A stretch of 64,000 nucleotides of DNA, taken from assembly GCF_031954525.1 (NCBI RefSeq), contig NZ_CP134867.1, positions 186,001 to 250,000 on the forward strand. Direction: 5' to 3'. Shown here one piece after another: positions 33,525 through 40,448 of this stretch (within the stretch, counting starts at the first letter, position 1; every line of letters begins with the position of its first letter). Origin of the DNA: Dyella sp. BiH032 (GTDB lineage Bacteria; Pseudomonadota; Gammaproteobacteria; Xanthomonadales; Rhodanobacteraceae). The position numbers and the translations under genes were made by a program. The notes beneath the pieces were generated by a model that ran no database searches, was not told the origin of the DNA, and worked only from the letters and a program-made list of their open reading frames with translations.

Positions 33525-35552
33525 ATGCACCGCTCTATCCGCTGGCTTCCTCTGCTGGCGCTGGCCCTGGCTCCGCTGGGCCGGGCCGACCAGGCCGGCA
33601 CTGATCCGCGCATCGAACGCCTGCTGGCCGACCTGGCGAAGACGCAGCCGATCAGCATGGTGCAGTTGTCGCCGGATGGGCAGCGGTTGGCGTGGGTCGT
33701 GCGCAGGCAGGGCAAGCCGCTGGTCGAGATCGCCAAGGCCGACGGCAGCGATGCGCACGCGGCCACCTCGGTCAAGCCGGGCAGCTGCAGCCAGACCGAC
33801 ATCGCCTGGGCGCCGGACTCGCGGCACCTGGCTTTCCTTTCCGACTGCGGCAGCGGCGGACGGCGCAAGGACCTGTACCTCGCCGATGCCGGCGACCCGG
33901 CCGGCCTCAAAAAGCTGGCGGAGCTCAACGGCCCAGCGCAGGACCTGAATTGGGCACCAGACGGGCACGCCATCGGTTTTCTCTATGTGGAGAACGGCAC
34001 GCGGCGCTCCAGCGCGCTGTCGGCGGCCAAGCCGGCCACCGGCGAGATCGGCGTGGACGGCGTCGAGGTGCAGCGCGTCGCCGCCGTGAGCGCCTCCGGC
34101 GGCGCGCCCAGCCTGCTAACCCCCGCGAGCAGCCACGTGTACGAGTTCGCCTGGTCGCCGGACTCCGGGCGCCTGGCCTACGTGGCGGCCCAGCCGCCGG
34201 GCGACAACAACTGGTGGATCGCCAAGCTGATGGTGCAGGACGCCCAGGCCGGAGCCGCGCCGCGCGTGGCGGTCGATCCGGTCACGACGCGCGGCAGCCT
34301 GCGCGGCTTGCAGATTGCGTTGCCGCGCTGGTCGCCGGACGGCCAGCGCATCGCTTTCATCGGCGGGCTGATGAGCGACCAGGGCTCCACCGGCGGCGAT
34401 ATCTACAGCGTGCCCTCCACGGGCGGCGAACCTTCCAATCTCACGCCGGGCATCGGCGTCACGCCGGCTTGGCTGGCGTGGAAGGGCAACGACCGGATGG
34501 TGGTCAGCCAAGTGGCCAATGGACATGGCCAGGTCGCGGAATACACCGTCGCCGCCACCGCGGCGACGCCGGGCCGCGAGCTGTTCACGCTGCCCGCTAC
34601 CATCGGCGACGGCGGCGATGCGATGGCGCTTTCCCTGTCGGACGATCGCTCCCGCGTGGCCTTCCTGCAGAGCTCGTTCGACACCGCGCCGGAAATCCAT
34701 GCCGGCCCGCTGGGCCCTGCCGCGCCTCCGGCCGTCACGCACATCAATGCCGCGAGCAAACCGGCCTGGGGCAAGACCGAATCGGTCGAATGGGACAACG
34801 AAGGCCGTCGCGTGCAAGGCTGGCTGATCTACCCGGCCGGCTACGACCCGGCCAAGCGCTATCCGATGGTGGTGGTCGTCCACGGCGGACCCGCCAGTGC
34901 GGTGGTGCCGCGCTGGCCCGACGTGGGTTACGGCGGCGTGCCGTTCGCGGCGCTGGGCTACTTCGTGTTCATGCCCAACCCGCGCGGCAGCTTCGGCCAG
35001 GGCGAAGCGTTCGTCCAAGCCAACCGCAAGGACTTCGGCTACGGCGACCTTCGCGACACGCTCGCCGGCATCGACGCGATCGAGAAGCGCCTGCCGGTGG
35101 ACGACAAGCGGCTCGGCCTCACCGGCTGGAGTTACGGCGGCTTCATGAGCATGTTCGCGCCCACGCAGACGCAGCGCTTCAAGGCGGTGGTGGCCGGTGC
35201 GGGCATCGGCAACTGGCAGAGCTATTACGGCCAGAACCTGATCGACCAGTGGATGCCGCCGTATTTCGGCGCCACGGTCTACGATGACCCCGCGGTGTAC
35301 GCGAAGAGTTCCGCGGTGAACTTCATCAAGAAGACGACGGCGCCGACCCTGGTGGTGGTGGGCGACCGCGACGCCGAATGTCCCGCTGCGCAATCGCTGG
35401 AGTTTTGGCACGCCTTGCGCGCGCAGGGCGTGCCGACCTCGCTGGTGGTCTATCCCGACGAGGGCCACCGTTTCGTCAATCCAGCTCATCAGCGCGACGT
35501 GCTGCAGCGGACATTGCTGTGGTTCCAGAAATACCTGCCGGCGTCGCCGTAA
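33525..35552 (+). CDS. S9-family prolyl oligopeptidase-like secreted peptidase
   Basis: The 675-residue product has a signal peptide (MHRSIRWLPLLALALAPLGR), a beta-propeller domain (about 40-410; WD/Kelch-like repeats such as SPDGQRLAWVVRRQGKPLVE and SPDSGRLAYVAAQPP), and a C-terminal alpha/beta-hydrolase domain. The nucleophile is S536 in GWSYGGFM and the catalytic histidine H648 in DEGHRF, with the acid in VVGDRDAECP. It probably degrades peptides in the periplasm or outside the cell. Confidence 0.93.
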   Translation: MHRSIRWLPLLALALAPLGRADQAGTDPRIERLLADLAKTQPISMVQLSPDGQRLAWVVRRQGKPLVEIAKADGSDAHAATSVKPGSCSQTDIAWAPDSRHLAFLSDCGSGGRRKDLYLADAGDPAGLKKLAELNGPAQDLNWAPDGHAIGFLYVENGTRRSSALSAAKPATGEIGVDGVEVQRVAAVSASGGAPSLLTPASSHVYEFAWSPDSGRLAYVAAQPPGDNNWWIAKLMVQDAQAGAAPRVAVDPVTTRGSLRGLQIALPRWSPDGQRIAFIGGLMSDQGSTGGDIYSVPSTGGEPSNLTPGIGVTPAWLAWKGNDRMVVSQVANGHGQVAEYTVAATAATPGRELFTLPATIGDGGDAMALSLSDDRSRVAFLQSSFDTAPEIHAGPLGPAAPPAVTHINAASKPAWGKTESVEWDNEGRRVQGWLIYPAGYDPAKRYPMVVVVHGGPASAVVPRWPDVGYGGVPFAALGYFVFMPNPRGSFGQGEAFVQANRKDFGYGDLRDTLAGIDAIEKRLPVDDKRLGLTGWSYGGFMSMFAPTQTQRFKAVVAGAGIGNWQSYYGQNLIDQWMPPYFGATVYDDPAVYAKSSAVNFIKKTTAPTLVVVGDRDAECPAAQSLEFWHALRAQGVPTSLVVYPDEGHRFVNPAHQRDVLQRTLLWFQKYLPASP

Positions 35553-35609
35553 GGCGCGCCTTTTGTTCGCGATGGATGGACCGGCGCGTACGCCGGTCCA
35601 TCGCCGCAC

Positions 35610-36398
35610 TCAGGACAGGTCGTTCTCGAACGCCGCGGCGGCAAGACCACCGATGGTGGTCGAGGAATCGCTGAGGAAGAACTGCTCGAAGATGTTGAGC
35701 GTGTTCCACTGATCGTCGATGCCCTTGTTCATGTACTCCTCCTGCAACTTGGAGTACTGCGATACCGGGCCCGGGCCGTTCTGCGGAATCTCGCCCTTCT
35801 TTTTCTTGTCGAGGTAGATCTCCACCTCGATGCCGGACACCTGGTTGTTGTACTTCTGCGTTTCCCAACGCGCGCGCAGGTAGTCGGCGGCGATGGCGAG
35901 GTTGCTGTCGTAGAAATGCGACGGCGTCCAGCGCATATCGCGCAGTTGCTCGAAGGCGCCCTGGATGTCGTCCGGATGCTGGTCCATGGCCTGCTTGATA
36001 TAGGCATCGACCTTGCCGCGGTCTTCCGGCGTCCAGGTGGTGGCTTGGGTCTTGTAGTTGCCGATCGCGGCGTCCAGCGCTTCCTTGGTCGTGGCCGGCT
36101 CGCGATCGTGCCGGTCGCGGATGGCCTGGCCGTACTGGTCGACCAGTTGCTGGATCGTCGGCTCGCGTTCGTTCTTGTCGCGCTTGCCCAAGGTCAGGAT
36201 CTGGTCGCCGATTTCCGCGTTGACCGCGTTCTGCAGTACCTGCCGGTCGGCTTCGAGTACCGAAGGGCTGGCATGGGCATCGAGGTCGGCCGTGTATTTG
36301 GCGATGGCCTGGTCGGTGGTGTAACTGTCGGAAGGGGGACCGTCGTCGGGGATGGGACGATAAGCGTAGAGGGGTGCGGCACTCAGCGGGGAAACCAT
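35610..36398 (-). CDS. Hypothetical protein, no recognised family
   Basis: The 262-residue product is mostly charged and helical. It lacks a clear signal peptide or membrane helix; the N-terminus MVSPLSAAPLYAYRPIPDDG is proline-rich. Visible features are a basic/acidic middle (ILTLGKRDKNEREPTIQQLV, YIKQAMDQHPDDIQGAFEQL), a KKKKGEIP stretch, and a hydrophobic end (TIGGLAAAAFENDLS). The ATG at 36398 is preferred because GAGG lies nine bases upstream; an ATG at 36413 has no ribosome-binding site. The composition would suit a secreted effector or a structural helical protein, but no function is claimed. Confidence 0.7.
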   Translation of the reverse strand: MVSPLSAAPLYAYRPIPDDGPPSDSYTTDQAIAKYTADLDAHASPSVLEADRQVLQNAVNAEIGDQILTLGKRDKNEREPTIQQLVDQYGQAIRDRHDREPATTKEALDAAIGNYKTQATTWTPEDRGKVDAYIKQAMDQHPDDIQGAFEQLRDMRWTPSHFYDSNLAIAADYLRARWETQKYNNQVSGIEVEIYLDKKKKGEIPQNGPGPVSQYSKLQEEYMNKGIDDQWNTLNIFEQFFLSDSSTTIGGLAAAAFENDLS

Positions 36399-36509
36399 GA
36401 CGGCGTACCTCATGGCGGGGAGGAGAGCCGAACTTAATCCCGTATCGCGCCGCCGACAGCTCGGGCCGACCCTAGCCTGGGGAAAACCCCAAGCCGCCCG
36501 GACGGCCGC

Positions 36510-37604
36510 TCAGAACAACTGCCCCTGCGGGGACGGTTTGCGCGGCGGCGTGAAGCGGGTGGCGTCCAGGGTCAGTTCCCACGCGCGCCCGAAGCCGTGG
36601 CGTCGGCGCGCCACCTCGAAACGGCGGCGCAGCAGGTCCGCGAACACGCCCTGTCCGCGCATGCGGGTGGCGAAGTCGCTGTCGTAGTCGCGACCGCCGT
36701 TCATCTGCTGCACCAGGCTCATCACGTGGGCGGCCCGTTGCGGTGCATGTAACGCCAGCCATTCGCGGAACAGCTGCTTGAGCTCGTGCGGCAGGCGCAG
36801 CACCGTGTAGCCGGCGCTGTTCGCGCCCGCCTCGGCCGCCTGGTCGAGCACGGCTTCCATGTCGCGGTCGTTGAGCGCTGGAATGATCGGCGCTACCAGC
36901 ACGCCTACGGGTACGCCGGCTTCGGCCAGGGCGCGCACAGCCTTGATGCGGCGGTGCGGTGCACTGGCACGCGGTTCCAGCTTCGCGGCCAGCTGGTTGT
37001 CCAGCGAGTTGATCGACAAGAACACTTGCACCAGACCCTCGCGCGCCATCGGCGCGAGCAAGTCGATGTCCCGCTCCACCAGCGCGTTCTTGGTGACGAG
37101 AGTGAGCGGATGGCGGCATTCGGCCAGCACTTCGAGCGCGGCGCGGGTGAGGCGCCAGCGCTTCTCGATCGGCTGGTAGGCGTCGGTATTGCTGCCGATG
37201 TTGATGGGCTTGGGAATGTAGCCCGGCTTGGCCAGTTCCGCGCGCAGCACCTCGGCCAGATTGCTCTTGGCGCGCAGCCGAGTCTCGAAATCGAGGCCCG
37301 GCGAGAGATCAAGATACGCGTGACTGGGACGCGCGAAGCAGTACACGCACCCGTGCTCGCAGCCACGGTAAGGGTTCATCGCCTGGTCAAAGCCGATATC
37401 CGGAGAGTCGTTGCGGGTGATGACGCTGCGGGCACGTTCCTCGCTCACCACGGTCTGCGGCCGGGGCCGCTCTTCGTCCAGCACCGCGTGATGCCAGCCG
37501 TCGTCTTCGGCATGGCGGCGGGTGGTTTCGAAGCGCCCCTCCGGGTTGGAGGCAGCGCCGCGGCCCTTGAAGGCGCGCAGGGGCGGGTCGGCGGGAGCGG
37601 TCAT
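36510..37604 (-). CDS. PA0069-family radical SAM protein, paralogue 1
   Basis: The 364-residue product is a radical SAM enzyme. The 4Fe-4S cluster motif Cx3Cx2C is in YRGCEHGCVYCFARPSHAYL, followed by SPGLDFETRL and the TIM-barrel segments GSNTDAYQPIEKRWRLTRAA and LVTKNALVERDIDLLAPMAR. It is of the SplB-like/PA0069 group, whose reaction is unknown; spore photoproduct-lyase-like DNA repair has been suggested for distant relatives. The ATG at 37604 is selected because the upstream open frame runs into repeat DNA. A paralogue lies at 39290, and the two are separated by repeat copy B and the IS element. Confidence 0.9.
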   Translation of the reverse strand: MTAPADPPLRAFKGRGAASNPEGRFETTRRHAEDDGWHHAVLDEERPRPQTVVSEERARSVITRNDSPDIGFDQAMNPYRGCEHGCVYCFARPSHAYLDLSPGLDFETRLRAKSNLAEVLRAELAKPGYIPKPINIGSNTDAYQPIEKRWRLTRAALEVLAECRHPLTLVTKNALVERDIDLLAPMAREGLVQVFLSINSLDNQLAAKLEPRASAPHRRIKAVRALAEAGVPVGVLVAPIIPALNDRDMEAVLDQAAEAGANSAGYTVLRLPHELKQLFREWLALHAPQRAAHVMSLVQQMNGGRDYDSDFATRMRGQGVFADLLRRRFEVARRRHGFGRAWELTLDATRFTPPRKPSPQGQLF

Positions 37605-37687
37605 CGGTGCAGTGTGCGCTGATGACGTCTCAGTCTGGGCGACACATTGGAGAGGGAAGTTCGATGTTTGCGACGCTTTCGCGAGCA

Positions 37688-37989
37688 CCCGCCCCTCATC
37701 CCGCCTTCTCCCCAGAGGGAGAAGGAGAAGTGCGGTACCGCGGCAAGCAGCCAACGACCCAACAAGAGCGAGCGAAGCGACGCTCCGTCGCGCTCTTGAT
37801 CTGCCGGGTTCCCTTCGCGGCGGTGAGGGCTGGACGATCAGGCCGCCGCAGGCGGGCGGGGACAGGACGTCCCCGCCTTTTCGATTCGGGCATGGATGCC
37901 CGATCGAAAAGCCCGGCCAGCCCTCAACGCACCCGGAGGTGGCGTAGGCCACCGGAGGGCGCCGCGCAGGGGGCCCTTCTTCTTGGTTA
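37688..37989 (-). repeat. Dispersed hairpin-array repeat, copy B (left part)
   Basis: This is the inverted second copy of the element at 26650-27174, interrupted at 37990 by the IS30 element. It keeps the hairpins but several stem bases differ from copy A on both arms: GGTGGC/GCCACC (37938-37953) replaces GCAGC/GCTGC, and the CTTTTCGA-based stem has two changed base pairs that still pair. It ends with the target duplication TTA (37987-37989). Confidence 0.85.
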
Positions 37990-39107
37990 GGCGGTGTCAA
38001 TCTAGAAGTGCATCATCGATGGCCTGAGCGAGGTCATCGTGCCCCATGGCACGCATGAACATCTCCGCCGGACAGTGGTAGCCCAAGGTGGCTCGGGGCC
38101 GAAGGTTCATCTCCTGAGCGATGGCATCCAGCGCTCGCTGGCTATGCACGGACAGATCGGTGCCTTTAGGGAGGTACTGCCGCAGCAGGCCGTTGGTGTT
38201 TTCGCAGATGCCCCGCTGCCAGGGGCTGCGCGGATCGGCGAAATAAATGCTCAAGCCGGTACGTTCGGACAAGGTCTTGTACAGCGCCATTTCCTTGCCC
38301 TGGTCATAGGTCAGTGTCTGGCGAAGCTCCGGCGGCACGCCCTGGAAGGCGCGACTGAAGCCCTCCAGCGCCTCCTGGGCCGAACACCCCTTCATCTTGA
38401 CCAGCTTCAGGAACAAAGTGCGTCGATCCACCAGCACCCCCACCGACGATCGGTTACGCGCCCCCTTGAGGAAGTCGCCTTCCCAATGGTCTGGTAACAG
38501 GCGCTCGTTGGCCTCCGGCGGGCGGTCATGAATACTCGGCAGATCCTGCATGCGGCCGCGCCGGTTCGCCCCTTGGCCACGCGGACGGCGTGCGCACTTG
38601 TGTTGGCGCAGCAAGGCCACCAGCTCACGCCGCAGTTCGCCACGCGGCATGGCATAAATCGCGGTGTAGATCGTCTCATGGGACACGTGTTTGGCCGGCT
38701 CGTCAGGATGCTGCCGGCGCAGTGTGCGGCTCACTTCTTGCGGTGACCAGCGGCGCGCTAACAGCTGGCGCACCAGGGGCCACAAGGCCCCATCACGATG
38801 TAGCTTGCGCCGTCGGCGTGCCTTGCGCGCGAGCCGTCGAGCCCGCGCACCGGCACGGCGGGCGTCATAGCCAAGTGTCGGACGACCCATGCGCGGACGC
38901 TCCGCCGGTTCGCGGTGCCCATTACGCGCCAATTCCCGGGAAATCGTGCTAGCCGAACGGCCTAGCAGCCGTGCCAGCTGCCGAGCGCTCTCGCCGCGTG
39001 CCTTGCCCACCATGATCGCGCCCCGTTCTTCGGCGCTCAGATGGCTGTAATGCTGTCCCATGCATCACCGTGTCGTGGGGGTGGTGCACTTGATGTTAGA
39101 GACCGCC
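37990..39107 (-). mobile_element. IS30-family insertion sequence (1118 bp, intact)
   Basis: The ends GGCGGTGTCAATCTAGAAGT (37990 onward) and the reverse complement of 39083-39107 match at 18 of 25 positions, both beginning GGCGGT. TTA is present on both sides (37987-37989 and 39108-39110), a 3-bp target duplication. Removing the element and one TTA restores the exact sequence of repeat copy A at this point, which proves the boundaries. The single transposase gene fills the element. Confidence 0.93.
37997..39061 (-). CDS. IS30-family transposase
   Basis: The 354-residue product has the IS30 N-terminal helix-turn-helix (YSHLSAEERGAIMVGKARGE and ARLLGRSASTISRELARNGH), a basic linker, and an RNase H-like DDE domain. 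The catalytic residues are the Asp in DHWEGDFLKG, the Asp in TLTYDQGKEMALY and the Glu in WQRGICENTNGLLRQYLP. Length and motifs are intact with no frameshift, so the element is potentially active. The gene ends seven bases inside the left end of the element. Confidence 0.95.
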   Translation of the reverse strand: MGQHYSHLSAEERGAIMVGKARGESARQLARLLGRSASTISRELARNGHREPAERPRMGRPTLGYDARRAGARARRLARKARRRRKLHRDGALWPLVRQLLARRWSPQEVSRTLRRQHPDEPAKHVSHETIYTAIYAMPRGELRRELVALLRQHKCARRPRGQGANRRGRMQDLPSIHDRPPEANERLLPDHWEGDFLKGARNRSSVGVLVDRRTLFLKLVKMKGCSAQEALEGFSRAFQGVPPELRQTLTYDQGKEMALYKTLSERTGLSIYFADPRSPWQRGICENTNGLLRQYLPKGTDLSVHSQRALDAIAQEMNLRPRATLGYHCPAEMFMRAMGHDDLAQAIDDALLD

Positions 39108-39256
39108 TTACTTCTTCTTGGGCAAGCAAGAAGAAGTAACTCGCTCTCCGGCAGGAGAGCGAAACCCTCGCCCCGCACGGGGCGAGACCAGACTGGCGAC
39201 GCACTCGCGGCAACCGAGCGACCGTCCGGCCTGCGCCGGAATGACGAATAGGTAGG
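39108..39256 (-). repeat. Dispersed hairpin-array repeat, copy B (right part)
   Basis: This part continues copy B beyond the IS element. It contains, in inverted order relative to copy A, the TTACTTCTTCTTG/CAAGAAGAAGTAA hairpin whose first three bases are the target duplication, the CGCTCTCC/GGAGAGCG hairpin, and CTCGCCCC/GGGGCGAG with a different loop. It ends in GGAATGACGAATAGGTAG. The gap up to 39289 holds nothing else. Confidence 0.85.
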
Positions 39257-39289
39257 GCCGAGCCCGAACCTCCCGCCATCGACGCCAAC

Positions 39290-40369
39290 CTAAAAAAGCT
39301 CACCCTGCGGCGACAACCGCCGCGGCGGCACAAACCGGCTCGCATCCAGCGGCGCCAGCCGCCCGAAACCCAGCCGCGCATACGCCTTCGCGAAACGCTG
39401 CTGGATAAGCTGCGCGAACGGCCCCTCCCCGCGCATGCGCTTGCCGAACGTGCTGTCGTAATCCTTGCCGCCATGCATCTGGCGCATCAGGCTCATCACA
39501 TGTTCGGCGCGCTCCGGATAGTGCAACTGCAGCCATTCGCGCCAGATCGTCTTGAGCTCGTGCGGCAAGCGCAGCAGCACGTAGCCAGCCGCCTGTGCGC
39601 CGTGCTCGCGCGCGGCTTCGAGGATGGCCTCCATTTCGCGGTCGGTGATCATTGGGATCAGCGGCGCCACCATCACGCCGACCGGCACGCCGGCCTCATG
39701 CAAGGCCCTCATCGCACGCAGGCGCGCATGCGGCGCGCTCGCGCGCGGCTCCATCCGCGAGGCCAGGCGGTTGTCCAGCGTGGTCACCGAAAAATACACG
39801 TTCACCAGACGCTCGCGCGCCATGGCGGCGAGCAGGTCGATGTCCCGCTCGATCAGTGCGTTCTTGGTGATGAAGCCGACCGGATGCTTGGTCTCGGCGA
39901 AGACTTCCAAGCATTGCCGCGTGATGCGGTACTTGCGCTCGATCGGTTGGTAGGCGTCGGTGTTGATGCCAAGCGCGATCGACGAACACCGGTAGCCGGG
40001 CTTGGCCAGTTCCTTGCGGAGCAGTTCCGCGGCATTGGTCTTCGCGAACAGCTTGGTCTCGAAATCCAGGCCGGGCGAAAGGTCGAGGTAGGCATGGCTC
40101 GGGCGCGCGAAGCAGTACACGCAACCGTGCTCGCATCCTTTGTACGGATTGACCGACTGGGAAAAGCCCACGTCCGGCGAATCGTTGCGGCTGATGATGC
40201 TGCGCGCGATGTCTTCGCGCACCTCGGTGGGCAGGCGCGGGGCTTCGCCCTCTTCCTGGTACCAGCCGTCGTCCTCCGCCACGTAGGTCCGTTTGTCGAA
40301 ACGACTGACGGTACGGGAGGACGAACCCCGGCCCTTGATGGGCTGGATGGGCTTGGCGATCGACGACAT
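39290..40369 (-). CDS. PA0069-family radical SAM protein, paralogue 2
   Basis: The 359-residue product is a second member of the same family as the gene at 36510. It has the cluster motif in YKGCEHGCVYCFARPSHAYL, then SPGLDFETKLFAKTNAAELL and GINTDAYQPIERKYRITRQC. Both copies end in PQGELF/PQGQLF. The two proteins are clearly homologous along their length but diverged, so the duplication is not recent. Being next to each other with repeat DNA between them suggests either tandem duplication or an inserted paralogue. Substrate unknown. Confidence 0.9.
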   Translation of the reverse strand: MSSIAKPIQPIKGRGSSSRTVSRFDKRTYVAEDDGWYQEEGEAPRLPTEVREDIARSIISRNDSPDVGFSQSVNPYKGCEHGCVYCFARPSHAYLDLSPGLDFETKLFAKTNAAELLRKELAKPGYRCSSIALGINTDAYQPIERKYRITRQCLEVFAETKHPVGFITKNALIERDIDLLAAMARERLVNVYFSVTTLDNRLASRMEPRASAPHARLRAMRALHEAGVPVGVMVAPLIPMITDREMEAILEAAREHGAQAAGYVLLRLPHELKTIWREWLQLHYPERAEHVMSLMRQMHGGKDYDSTFGKRMRGEGPFAQLIQQRFAKAYARLGFGRLAPLDASRFVPPRRLSPQGELF

Positions 40370-40448
40370 AGGCGCGCAAGACTACGCCTGTGCTGTCGCA
40401 GCACCCGAGATTCCCGCGTCCACCGGGCGTCTCGCGCAGAGCGATACA

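Noticed and set aside
36510..38000. A 496-residue reading of the first radical SAM gene starting in repeat DNA
   Set aside because: The extra 132 residues are a translation of repeat copy B and match nothing in the paralogue at 39290. The start at 37604 aligns with the paralogue.
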